This document shows, piece after piece, positions 46,329 to 55,476 of a DNA stretch of 64,000 bases. Every line of letters starts with the position of its first letter. Position 1 is the stretch's first letter. The notes beneath the pieces are model-generated. The model did no database searches, was not told where the DNA came from, and saw only the letters and a program-made list of their open reading frames with translations. A program made the translations under genes and the position numbers. Source of the DNA: Dechloromonas hankyongensis (GTDB taxonomy: Bacteria; Pseudomonadota; Gammaproteobacteria; Burkholderiales; Rhodocyclaceae). The stretch spans positions 620,001-684,000 of the forward strand of contig NZ_JAKLTN010000002.1 of NCBI RefSeq assembly GCF_022012295.1, written 5' to 3'.

Positions 46329-47395
46329 CAAAGAATACCGAGAACCTCAACGTAGCCGCCTTCGACGCCATGCCGACGCCGGAGGAAATCCACGCCAAGC
46401 TGCCGATTTCGGAAAAGGCCGCGCATACCGTCACCCACGGTCGCAACCTGCTGCGCAAGATTCTCGACCGCAAGGATCCGCGCATCTTCGTCGTCGTCGG
46501 CCCCTGCTCCATCCACGACCCGGTCGCCGGCCTCGATTACGCCCGCCGCCTGAAAGCGCTGTCCGACGAAGTCGGCGACGTGCTGCAGATCATCATGCGC
46601 GTCTATTTCGAAAAGCCGCGTACCACCGTCGGCTGGAAGGGCTACATCAACGATCCGTTCATGGATGACAGCTTCCGCGTCGATATCGGCATGCAGAAGG
46701 CCCGCGAGTTCCTGCTCCAGATCAACGAACTCGGCCTGCCCACCGGCACCGAGGCGCTCGACCCGATTTCGCCGCAATACTACGGGGACCTGATCACGTG
46801 GACAGCCATCGGCGCCCGCACCACCGAATCGCAGACCCACCGCGAAATGTCGTCCGGCCTGTCCACCCCGGTCGGCTTCAAGAACGCCACCAACGGCGAC
46901 CTCAGCGTGGCCGTCAATGCCATCCTGTCCTCATCGCGGCCGCACTCCTTCCTTGGCATCAACGGGGCCGGCACGGTCGCCGTCGTCCGCACCAAGGGCA
47001 ACTCCTACGGCCATGTCGTGCTGCGCGGCGGCGACGGCCGTCCGAACTACGACACCGTTTCGGTCTCCATCGCCGAACAGGCCATGGTCAAGGCCAAGCT
47101 GCCAGCCAACATAGTGGTGGACTGCTCGCACGCCAACAGTTCCAAGAAACCGGAACTGCAGCCGCTGGTCATGGCCGACGTGGTCAACCAGATCCGCGGC
47201 GGCAGCAAGTCGCTGGTCGGCGTGATGATCGAATCGAACATCGAAGCCGGCAACCAGCCGATCCCGGCCGATCTCAGCCAGCTGAAGTACGGCTGTTCGG
47301 TCACCGACGGCTGCGTCGACTGGGGCACCACCGAAAAGATGATCCGCGACGCCGCCGTCCTGCTGCGCGACGTACTGCCGGAACGCATCTCCTGA
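46325..47395 (+). CDS. aroG: 3-deoxy-7-phosphoheptulonate synthase (class I)
   Basis: 356 residues. First enzyme of aromatic amino acid synthesis, joining PEP and erythrose-4-P. Seen: GPCSIHDP near residue 60, YFEKPRTTVGWKG near 96, GARTTESQ near 162 and DCSHANSSK near 265. Which aromatic product feeds back (AroF/G/H type) is not decided here. Overlaps mfd by four bases. Confidence 0.95.
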   Translation: MTKNTENLNVAAFDAMPTPEEIHAKLPISEKAAHTVTHGRNLLRKILDRKDPRIFVVVGPCSIHDPVAGLDYARRLKALSDEVGDVLQIIMRVYFEKPRTTVGWKGYINDPFMDDSFRVDIGMQKAREFLLQINELGLPTGTEALDPISPQYYGDLITWTAIGARTTESQTHREMSSGLSTPVGFKNATNGDLSVAVNAILSSSRPHSFLGINGAGTVAVVRTKGNSYGHVVLRGGDGRPNYDTVSVSIAEQAMVKAKLPANIVVDCSHANSSKKPELQPLVMADVVNQIRGGSKSLVGVMIESNIEAGNQPIPADLSQLKYGCSVTDGCVDWGTTEKMIRDAAVLLRDVLPERIS

Positions 47396-47411
47396 GCTGG
47401 CCCGAGCAGCC

Positions 47412-47705
47412 ATGAACCCGGCCAAGGTCGTCCGCGAGCGGGTCAAAACCTTGACCGACTTGCCGAACATCGGCCGGGCCATGGCGCAAGACCTGCATCT
47501 GCTGGGCATCGACCAGCCGGAGCAACTGAAGGGGCGCGATCCCTACGTGCTGTACCAGGAACTGTCCATCGCCACCGGCCAACGGCAAGACCCCTGCGTA
47601 CTCGACACCTTCATCTCGATTACCCGCTTCATGGACGGCGGCGAAGCGCTTCCCTGGTGGTCCTACACTGCCGAGCGCAAGGCCGCCATGCAGCAACAAC
47701 ACTGA
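47412..47705 (+). CDS. Helix-hairpin-helix protein (Cdd1 / pathogenicity-locus type)
   Basis: 97 residues. The opening TLTDLPNIGRAMAQDLHLLGI is a helix-hairpin-helix motif, and the later PYVLYQELSIATGQRQDPCV matches the small Cdd1-type family. DNA binding is expected; role unknown. Lies between the DAHP synthase gene and serB on the same strand. Confidence 0.8.
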   Translation: MNPAKVVRERVKTLTDLPNIGRAMAQDLHLLGIDQPEQLKGRDPYVLYQELSIATGQRQDPCVLDTFISITRFMDGGEALPWWSYTAERKAAMQQQH

Positions 47706-47712
47706 CACTCGC

Positions 47713-48552
47713 ATGAACCTGATCATCCAGGGCGGCGCCCTGCCCACCTTCCTGCTCGAACGTATCGTCGCCGCCACCGGCGCTGCCGCCGTCGAGCCCC
47801 GCCCGCCGCAGGTCGTCTGCCTGAAGGGCGCCAGCCGTACGGCCGAATTCGACGCACTGATTCCCCTGATCGAAGCCGAAAAACTCGACTGGGCCTACGC
47901 CCAGCCTGGCAAGAAGCTGGCCGACTTCGGCCTGATCTGCTTCGATATGGATTCGACCCTAATCACCATCGAATGCATCGACGAACTGGCCGATTTCGCC
48001 GGCAAGAAGGCCGAGGTTTCCGAAGTGACGGAAGCCGCCATGCGCGGCGAGATCGACTACCGCGAAAGCCTGCGCCGCCGCCTGGCCCTGCTCGCCGGGC
48101 TGGATGCCCGCGTCCTAGCCCGCGTATTCGGCGAACGCCTGCTCCTCTCGCCCGGTGCCCGCGAGCTGCTCGAAGCCTGCCAGGCCGCCGGCCTGCGCAC
48201 CGCCATCCTGTCCGGCGGTTTCACCTACTTTACCGAGCGCCTGCGCATCGAACTAGGTTTCGATTTCGCCACTTCCAACGAACTGGAAATCTCCGGCGGC
48301 AAGCTGACCGGCAAGGTCGTCGGCGATATCGTCGACGCGGCCGCCAAGGCCCACCACATCGCCCGCCTGACCGACGAGCTCGGCCTCCGCAAGGAACAGG
48401 TCATCGCCTGCGGCGACGGCGCCAACGACCTGCTGATGATGGCCCAGGCCGGCCTGTCGGTCGCCTTCCGCGCCAAACCGGCAACCCGCGCCAAGGCCGA
48501 TGTCGCGATCAATTACGGCGGGCTGGATTCGCTGCTCAATTTGTTCGAGTAG
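47713..48552 (+). CDS. serB: Phosphoserine phosphatase SerB
   Basis: 279 residues, HAD superfamily. Catalytic FDMDSTL near residue 78, Ser in ILSGGFTYF near 162 and GDGANDLLMM near 237, all typical. Last step of serine synthesis. An N-terminal domain of about 70 residues is present before the HAD fold. Follows the helix-hairpin-helix gene by seven bases. Confidence 0.95.
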   Translation: MNLIIQGGALPTFLLERIVAATGAAAVEPRPPQVVCLKGASRTAEFDALIPLIEAEKLDWAYAQPGKKLADFGLICFDMDSTLITIECIDELADFAGKKAEVSEVTEAAMRGEIDYRESLRRRLALLAGLDARVLARVFGERLLLSPGARELLEACQAAGLRTAILSGGFTYFTERLRIELGFDFATSNELEISGGKLTGKVVGDIVDAAAKAHHIARLTDELGLRKEQVIACGDGANDLLMMAQAGLSVAFRAKPATRAKADVAINYGGLDSLLNLFE

Positions 48553-48741
48553 CCTGAGCACGCGAGCGGCTTGCAAACCTGCATGCCCTCCCGCGTATTG
48601 ACGCAGAACGATGCCTACGACGGCTTGCCACAGCCCTTAAACATTTCTGAGAGCGCATAGTCGGCCAATTGCTCCAATACGACTGAGCGCATCACAAAAT
48701 ATGCCATTACAATATGCCGTTTTCAAATACGGTATACGACA

Positions 48742-49830
48742 ATGGATATTGCATCCCTGACTGCGCCATTGGGATCGGCGCACGGGCCCTGTGGCGAGGA
48801 TTTGATATTTTCCTCCGAGTTCGATGCCATTCAGGAAGCGCGACGCTTCGATGACCCGTCGATCTCCCAGGGCGAGTGGGTCACCGAGATCAAGGAGGCC
48901 GACTGGCCGGGCCTTGTACGGATCGGCGAAAACATCCTGGCCAACCAGTCGAAGGATTTGCGCGTCGCGTGCTGGATGATCGAGGCCCATTGCAAAATCC
49001 GCGGTCTTGCCGGATTGGCTGACGGCTACACCCTGTTGGCGCAGCTTTGTGAAACCTTCTGGAACGATATCCACCCGCAACCGGACAATGGCGACATCGA
49101 GCAACGGGTCGGCGTGCTCGACTGGCTGGCCAAGCAAACCCCCCGCCTGCTGCGCGAGGTGCCGCTGACGCGATCCGGCAAGGGAAATTTCTCGCTGATC
49201 GATCTCGAATCCGCCCGTGCCACGGCCAAACAGATCGAACGCAACCGCGGGCAGGCCGACGAAATCGCCCGCCACGCCCATGTCTCGCTGGAACGCTTCG
49301 AAGACGCAGCGAAGGACACCGCCAAGACCTATTTCGCCGACAGCCTCCACGATGCCGAGCGGGCCAGAAATGCCATCAAGGCCGTGCAGGCATCGCTCGA
49401 TACGCGCATGGGCGAGCTATCGCCGGCTTTCGGAGCGACTTTCGATACGCTGGAAGACGTTAGCCATTTCTTCCAGCGCCACGCCGGACCGGCTGCCAAC
49501 CGGGCGCAACAACCGGCGGACGAGCAATCATCAACCTCCCCAGCTCTGTCCATCGGCTCCGCGACGGAACGTATAGAACCGACCTTCGGGGAAGCCATCG
49601 ACGTCGCCGGCGGCCCGATTCGCTCGCGACAGCAGGCCATCCATCAATTGCAGGAAATCGCCTCGTTTTTCCGGCGGACGGAACCGCACAGCCCAGTCGC
49701 CTACCTGGCGGAAAAAGCAGCCAAGTGGGGAACCATGCCCCTGCACGAGTGGCTGCGTACCGTCGTCAAGGATGACAGCGCATTGCTGCGCATGGAAGAG
49801 CTGCTCGGCGTCGAAACGGATAGAGCTTAA
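48742..49830 (+). CDS. tssA: Type VI secretion protein TssA (ImpA)
   Basis: 362 residues. N-terminal ImpA domain with CGEDLIFSSEFDAIQEAR near residue 17 and the AHCKIRGLAGLADGYTLLA region near 82; C-terminal RSRQQAIHQLQEIASFFRRTEPHSP near 295, conserved in TssA. TssA primes and caps the growing sheath. It converges with the tssM operon; no tssB, tssC or hcp gene is near. Confidence 0.92.
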   Translation: MDIASLTAPLGSAHGPCGEDLIFSSEFDAIQEARRFDDPSISQGEWVTEIKEADWPGLVRIGENILANQSKDLRVACWMIEAHCKIRGLAGLADGYTLLAQLCETFWNDIHPQPDNGDIEQRVGVLDWLAKQTPRLLREVPLTRSGKGNFSLIDLESARATAKQIERNRGQADEIARHAHVSLERFEDAAKDTAKTYFADSLHDAERARNAIKAVQASLDTRMGELSPAFGATFDTLEDVSHFFQRHAGPAANRAQQPADEQSSTSPALSIGSATERIEPTFGEAIDVAGGPIRSRQQAIHQLQEIASFFRRTEPHSPVAYLAEKAAKWGTMPLHEWLRTVVKDDSALLRMEELLGVETDRA

Positions 49831-49882
49831 AGAAAGCCGGACGCATGGCGATGGCGACGTGTATGGCCGCCATCGCCATCCT

Positions 49883-50680
49883 TTACTGCCCGGCCAGGCG
49901 GAACTCAATTCGACGGTTTTTCGCCCGGCCTTCGACGGTATCGTTGGAGGCCACCGGCTGGTCCGGCCCCGAGCCGGCAGCGCTCAGGGACTCGGCGGGA
50001 ATGCCTTTTTCGATCAGGTAATTGCGCACCGTTCCGGCCCGCGCCAGGCTGAGCGCAACGTTGGCCTGGCGATTCCCCTGGCTGTCGGTGTGGCCGATCA
50101 GTTGCACCTTGGGCGTACCGATCTGTTTGATGGCGGCGCCCATTTCATCGAGGATGGCTCGCCCGGTCGGGGTCAGCGTTGCCGCTCCGCTCTCGAACTC
50201 CACGACACGATTCGACAAGGTCTTGTCGAGCAGGTTTTGCGCCTCGCCCCCCGCTACGAACAGCCCGTTGTCGATCGAATAGGTCGGATTGAGCGAGGTC
50301 GCGATGGTGCTGACCACCTGTTGCCGCAGTGCTTCATTGGTCACATTGCCCTTGATGGCGATCTGCGTGCCGCTAACTTGTAACTGGCCCTTATGGACTT
50401 GCTTCAGATTGTGCGTCAGGACCTTGGTCATGTTCTCCGTCCAGTTCGGGGGCGGGACGACGCCGCCGACTTCGAGTCGGTCGACGACATTCTGCGCCCC
50501 ATACACTTCACGTAACTTGGCGAGGATGGCGGCCCGGGCAGCTTCATCGGGGACGCTGCCGCTGGCGATGACCTTGCCCGGCTCCTCAACCGATTTGGCT
50601 GAAGATTGAGCGTTCTGGGCGAATGCGGCCGATTGAAAAATCAGGCAGGCCGTAAGGATAATTGGCAGCTTCATGGTCAT
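49883..50680 (-). CDS. tagN: OmpA/BON-domain protein of the T6SS locus (TagN-like)
   Basis: 265 residues with a signal peptide (KLPIILTACLIFQSAAFA), one or two BON-like segments (about 40-145) and a C-terminal OmpA peptidoglycan-binding domain (GHTDSQGNRQANVALSLARA near 195; NRRIEF near the end). Probably anchors the secretion machine to peptidoglycan. The order tssM-tagF-this gene matches Acinetobacter T6SS loci, where it is called tagN; that naming is inference. Starts in the tagF stop (ATGA). Confidence 0.8.
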   Translation of the reverse strand: MTMKLPIILTACLIFQSAAFAQNAQSSAKSVEEPGKVIASGSVPDEAARAAILAKLREVYGAQNVVDRLEVGGVVPPPNWTENMTKVLTHNLKQVHKGQLQVSGTQIAIKGNVTNEALRQQVVSTIATSLNPTYSIDNGLFVAGGEAQNLLDKTLSNRVVEFESGAATLTPTGRAILDEMGAAIKQIGTPKVQLIGHTDSQGNRQANVALSLARAGTVRNYLIEKGIPAESLSAAGSGPDQPVASNDTVEGRAKNRRIEFRLAGQ

Positions 50681-51660
50681 TCGCCTAGAAAAACTTCGCG
50701 GAAGGTGGTGATGGCCTGTTCGAGGGAGATGTGCGGCTGGGCAAGGTAGGACGACAGCTTAGCCACGCCATAGTCGTCGGTAATGTCACCCTGGTCTTCG
50801 ATCCATTCTGGATCGATCAGCGGAATGACCCGCTCCGCTGCACTATCGGGCGACAGTGCAGCCACCAGCGTATCCGGCGACGAGCCATTGAAACCGATGA
50901 TCAGCTTCGGCTGGTCGGCGCGGCGCTCGATGACCACCTGCAATTCGACCATGGTCCGGCGCAAAAAAGCGGTCAGCAGATACACCCACAGCCCGGCCAC
51001 CAGATTGCGGTTGCGTTCGTCGGCGGGTAGCGGCAGGACGATTTCCTTGTCGATTGAAACGCGGCCCTGCCCGAGCGCGGGCCGCATCAGCAAGCCGATG
51101 GCCAGAATGATCCGGCGCACCGCGTCGATGCTGTTGGCACCGATCATGCCGGCTAAGGACTCGAGACTGTTGCGCCGCACGAAATTGCCCAGCGGATCGC
51201 TTTGCAACGCCGTTTCGAAATCGTCGGCACAGTTGACCGCATCCAGCTCGGCCAACAGCTCGGTGACTTCCCCGCCCCCGACGCCCGCCTCGGAAATGCG
51301 CGCCAAGCTACCGAACGAATGCCCCAGCCCGACCGGCGCGCAACGGAACAGCAAGGCGTCGTCGCGTTCTATCGTCGCAGCGGTGATGAATGGAAAACGG
51401 CGTCCAGAGGAATCCAGGCTCGGCCGCAAATGGCCGACCACCGACAACCGGCTGCGCGCGCCGACGAAAGCGAAATCGACCGCACAGGCGTCGTCGTAGG
51501 CTGTTTTCCAGCGTGGATCCTCCGACAGGCGCTCCATGCCTTGCGATACCCAGCGGTCGAGCACGGTGATCAGTTGGTGCTGCCCCGCTCCCTTGACGAA
51601 ATCGCCACGCGACGGAATCTTGCCGAAACAGGTGGCCGGCGAGCTGACAATCGCGGTCAT
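50677..51660 (-). CDS. tagF: Type VI secretion-associated protein TagF
   Basis: 327 residues. TagF/ImpM family, with the opening CFGKIPSRGDFVKGAGQ and the later SRLSVVGHLRPSLDSSGRRFPF. In Pseudomonas TagF restrains T6SS assembly after translation. No PppA/PpkA partners are seen here. Overlaps tssM and the OmpA-like gene by four bases each. Confidence 0.92.
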   Translation of the reverse strand: MTAIVSSPATCFGKIPSRGDFVKGAGQHQLITVLDRWVSQGMERLSEDPRWKTAYDDACAVDFAFVGARSRLSVVGHLRPSLDSSGRRFPFITAATIERDDALLFRCAPVGLGHSFGSLARISEAGVGGGEVTELLAELDAVNCADDFETALQSDPLGNFVRRNSLESLAGMIGANSIDAVRRIILAIGLLMRPALGQGRVSIDKEIVLPLPADERNRNLVAGLWVYLLTAFLRRTMVELQVVIERRADQPKLIIGFNGSSPDTLVAALSPDSAAERVIPLIDPEWIEDQGDITDDYGVAKLSSYLAQPHISLEQAITTFREVFLGE

Positions 51661-54600
51661 TGCACACCTCCAGCCGGCTTAGCTTGCGCCATATCGCTGG
51701 CCTGTGTCGCCACCGGCTCGACGACCGGCTCCTGAGCTTTGCTCGCCTTGCCGAGCGCCACCGTACGCGGCAACACGACGCCAGCCAAGCCGCGCTGACC
51801 CGTTGCGCCTTCGCCAGCCTGGACCTGAGCGCTGCTCACCACCTTCAGATCGATACCCACTTCGACCCCGTCGGCCGACCAACTCATGTGGAAGGCTCCA
51901 TCCGGCAGACGGGTGCGCTTTGCCGAGTTGATCATCTTTTCCAGGCCGAAGCGCCCCGGAATATTGACCACTTCGACGACTTTCCCTTCGAAGGTGGTAG
52001 CGACGATCTTGGCGCCAGGCGCGCCCGACGCATTCGGCCAGACAAAGTTGGCCCACTGCGCCACGCCATTGCGGTAGTTCAGCTTCTGCCCGTCGATCTC
52101 GATGACGTAACCGGTGGTCCCCGGTGCGGCCTGCGGACGGAGCATGAACGCCGTTTGCGGCTGCCCGCCGCTGCCGCCCACCCCGCCGCCGGCCGAATCG
52201 GCCGCCGCCCCGCCTTCGAGGGGCGAGACCCAGCGCGCGAAGTCGCTCATGAATTCCGGTTGCAGGGTAATGCCCAGATCGCCCCAGGTACGCGGCGTGA
52301 TGGTATTGCCGCGACGGACGACCAAGGCACCCATGGCCGATTCGACGTACTTGGATATCGCGCCTTCCGGGCCGAACATTTGGGCGATCTCGGTAGGCGA
52401 TGCCTCGATATTCGATTTCGCGACAAATGGGTACTTGATTGCCAGCTTGCGGTTGAACGGCTCATACACCTGGGCATCCCAGGTCTTGTTCAGTTCTTCC
52501 GAGGCTGGCTTGATGATGGCCGCGTACGACTGCAACAGGGGCCGAACCAGCAGCGGGCGGAGAACGGCACGCTGGTTGTCCGGCAGGCCGGTCAGCATCT
52601 GTTCGTCGACGAAACGCAGGGTCTCGGCCAGTTCCGAGCCGTTGCCGTCGATGGTTTCCCGCATCAACTTGAGCGAACCCGGTCCCGGATCGCCTTGGTT
52701 CTTGAGCTGGTTCAGGCGGGTGCGCACTTTGGACAACTGCTTGAGATAGGTGTCAACCAGCGGATCGGCCTTGTCGCGCGGGATGACCAGCCGCCCGAAT
52801 CCGGCAAACTCCTTGCCGATCGGCCCCATCGGAATTTCGGCCTGTTTGGACGACACGTTGACGTCCAGTTGGACGCGGCTCGGCGCCATCTGCAGCACCG
52901 AACGCTTGAACCATTCGATGAATCCCTTTTGTGCGCGCTCCAGGCCGAGATTGGCCAGGGCCGGGTTATCCCAGGCGGTCTGATCGAAAATGACCTTGAT
53001 CAGTGTGCCGACCGGCGACATCTGGGCGTCGCCCAGGCGGTCCATCGCAGCGATGGCTTCCGGGAAGGTTTCGAACGAAGCCACGCTGACGCCCTGCACG
53101 AACTGCTTCCATTCCTCGGCGTAATCGCGCTTGTACATGGCGACCAGGGATTTCTGAATCTGCTCCGGGCTGCCTTCGAGGGTCAGGTCGTCCTTGGTCG
53201 AAGTCTGCAGCACCCAGTCGGCGTTGCTCTGCTCGTTGGTGGCGGCGTCCTTGATCGCGTTCTGTACATAGTCGCGCCAGGCCTCGACCGTAAAGGCACC
53301 GGAAACGACGTGGCTGCCGGCGACCAGCGCCGCATTGTCCGGACCGACGATGTTGGCCACGGTCAAGGGAGTGAAGCGGGTCGAGGCGCGCGCCTTGATT
53401 TCCGCATAGACCCGTTCGGCAGCCGGCATGCCGCGGACCACCTGGCGCAGCTTGTCGCGCACTTCATCGACCAGAACCAGGTTGTTGGCAATGATCGGCC
53501 ACTCGGGATGGGTGGCATGTTCGAGATGGAAGGTCAGGATACGGCCGGCCGAGCGAATCATCTGCTCGCGCGTCATGGTGCCGCGGTTCGCCTCCAGCCA
53601 GCCGCGCCAGAAGCGCGTCACCTGGTCGGACAGGTGCCCGACATCGACATGGTCGCGGCTGGAGAGCATCAGATAGGTCTTCAGGGCGTTGTAGCCGTCC
53701 TCGACATCGGCCGGCGAAGCGTCCTTGTACTGCTTGCTGCGCACCGGCTTGGCCGCCGCGGCCCCCTGCGGTTTCAGGCGGTCGCCCTGGGCATTGACCT
53801 CGTTGAGGAAGGCTTCGAGGTTTTCCTTGACCGGCAGCAGCATGACGTTATTGACCCCGGCGAAATACTCGTGCCGCAGGCGATCCGCCATCCGCTCGCC
53901 CTGATAGAGGCCCAGACCGATGGACAGCGGATGCTCCTCGTTGAACTGCTCGAGCTGCGCCAGGCGGTCCTGGATGATTTCCAGCGCCTCGAGGCGCGAC
54001 TGCAGGTCGATGCGTCCTTCCTGAATCTTCACCGCCTTGGCAACATCCTGCTCGACATTGGCCAGCAGACTGCGATTGTTGAAGTACGACCAGCTCCAGC
54101 CGCCTAAGGCCAGCCCCAGGCAGCACAAGGCACCCAGCACGGCAAACTGGCGCAGGCGGGCCTTCGTCCGGGTCGTATGCTGACGGACGAGGTTGCGGTC
54201 CGGGAAGATGACCTTGGAGAACAGTTCCTTGAGGAAATAGCCATGGCTGAGCGCCGTCCGAACCTGGCCGTTGCCGGCGCCTTGCAACGAGAATTTGCGG
54301 AGGATGCGGTCGTTGGCGACCGGCTTGATGTCATTCGTCTGGATCGCCGAGGTGATGTAGAAGCCGCGGAAGATGGGCTTGAACTGGAATGGATTGTCTT
54401 CGAACAGCGTCGCGATGAAGGCCTTGAGAGCCGGCTTGATCGAGGCGAACTCGGAGGGAAAGGTGAGCAGCCCCGGCGGTGTGTTTTCACCCTGCAGCCG
54501 GGACATCTGGGCGACGCTCATGGCGCGCAGCCCGTCGTAGAGTTCGTCGAAATGGCGATCGAAGAGCGCGATCAGCTCGTTGCCGCTGGCCTGCTCATAA

Positions 54601-55460
54601 GGAATTGTCGCACCCCACACGCGGTCGCGTTCGTTCCAGTCGAGGTCGAGGAAGAATTCATGGAAACCGGGGATCAGGTCGACCTTGGTAAAGAGCACAT
54701 AAACCGGTGCAAATACCTCGAGTTTCTCGGTCAGCTCCTGCACCCGCTGGCGCAGGCTCTTGGCCAGATTGATCGCAAAAGCGGGCGAGTTGCCCATCAA
54801 TTCGCCGATGCTGACCGTCACAATGATGCCGTTGATCGGCGCACGCGGCCGGTGCTTTTTCAGCAAGCCGAGGAAGCCGAGCCATTCTTCGCGGTCTTCG
54901 TCATGGATCGAATAGCGCCCGGCGGTATCAAGCAGGATACCTTCGCTGGTAAAAAACCAGTCGCAATTACGCGTGCCGCCGATGCCCTTGATGATGGCAT
55001 CGCCGCCGTCGTCGAACGGGAACTTCAGTCCGGAATTGACGACCGCCGTACTCTTGCCGGCTGCCGGGTTGCCGATGGTCATGTACCACGGCAATTCATA
55101 CAGTGCTTCCGAACCCGACATCTGTCCGAGCTTGGAGGTCTTGATCGTCTTGACCGCTTCCTGCATGCGCTTCCGGAGCGCCTGGATTTCGGCGCTGGCG
55201 CCCGGTCCGCCGCGTTTGGCCGCCGCGTCGGCCTGCTGTTCGAGCATGGAACCGATGGCTTCGCCGGCCTGGCGTGACTTTTGCCGGCGATAGAGCCAGA
55301 GACCGCCCCAGATAGCCACGATGACCAGGCTGGCCAGCGCCGCCCAGATCATGGCGACCTTGAGTGTCTTGGCACTCAGGAAAAAGAAGGAAGCAATGGC
55401 GGCGATACCAATGAAGGAGAGGAGTCGCGAATCGGTCAGGAAATTGCGGAGTTGATACAT
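51657..55460 (-). CDS. tssM: Type VI secretion membrane protein TssM (IcmF)
   Basis: 1267 residues, the usual size. Two N-terminal membrane helices (about 14-54), a cytoplasmic NTPase-like domain with Walker A GNPAAGKST near residue 131, a third helix near 440-460, and a large periplasmic region ending in the conserved VISSAQ-type C-terminus. TssM forms the trans-envelope core with TssJ and TssL; neither of those is in the window. Same-strand neighbours overlap or lie within 16 bases. Confidence 0.94.
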   Translation of the reverse strand: MYQLRNFLTDSRLLSFIGIAAIASFFFLSAKTLKVAMIWAALASLVIVAIWGGLWLYRRQKSRQAGEAIGSMLEQQADAAAKRGGPGASAEIQALRKRMQEAVKTIKTSKLGQMSGSEALYELPWYMTIGNPAAGKSTAVVNSGLKFPFDDGGDAIIKGIGGTRNCDWFFTSEGILLDTAGRYSIHDEDREEWLGFLGLLKKHRPRAPINGIIVTVSIGELMGNSPAFAINLAKSLRQRVQELTEKLEVFAPVYVLFTKVDLIPGFHEFFLDLDWNERDRVWGATIPYEQASGNELIALFDRHFDELYDGLRAMSVAQMSRLQGENTPPGLLTFPSEFASIKPALKAFIATLFEDNPFQFKPIFRGFYITSAIQTNDIKPVANDRILRKFSLQGAGNGQVRTALSHGYFLKELFSKVIFPDRNLVRQHTTRTKARLRQFAVLGALCCLGLALGGWSWSYFNNRSLLANVEQDVAKAVKIQEGRIDLQSRLEALEIIQDRLAQLEQFNEEHPLSIGLGLYQGERMADRLRHEYFAGVNNVMLLPVKENLEAFLNEVNAQGDRLKPQGAAAAKPVRSKQYKDASPADVEDGYNALKTYLMLSSRDHVDVGHLSDQVTRFWRGWLEANRGTMTREQMIRSAGRILTFHLEHATHPEWPIIANNLVLVDEVRDKLRQVVRGMPAAERVYAEIKARASTRFTPLTVANIVGPDNAALVAGSHVVSGAFTVEAWRDYVQNAIKDAATNEQSNADWVLQTSTKDDLTLEGSPEQIQKSLVAMYKRDYAEEWKQFVQGVSVASFETFPEAIAAMDRLGDAQMSPVGTLIKVIFDQTAWDNPALANLGLERAQKGFIEWFKRSVLQMAPSRVQLDVNVSSKQAEIPMGPIGKEFAGFGRLVIPRDKADPLVDTYLKQLSKVRTRLNQLKNQGDPGPGSLKLMRETIDGNGSELAETLRFVDEQMLTGLPDNQRAVLRPLLVRPLLQSYAAIIKPASEELNKTWDAQVYEPFNRKLAIKYPFVAKSNIEASPTEIAQMFGPEGAISKYVESAMGALVVRRGNTITPRTWGDLGITLQPEFMSDFARWVSPLEGGAAADSAGGGVGGSGGQPQTAFMLRPQAAPGTTGYVIEIDGQKLNYRNGVAQWANFVWPNASGAPGAKIVATTFEGKVVEVVNIPGRFGLEKMINSAKRTRLPDGAFHMSWSADGVEVGIDLKVVSSAQVQAGEGATGQRGLAGVVLPRTVALGKASKAQEPVVEPVATQASDMAQAKPAGGVQ

Positions 55461-55476
55461 CGTGTCTAGACTTCAC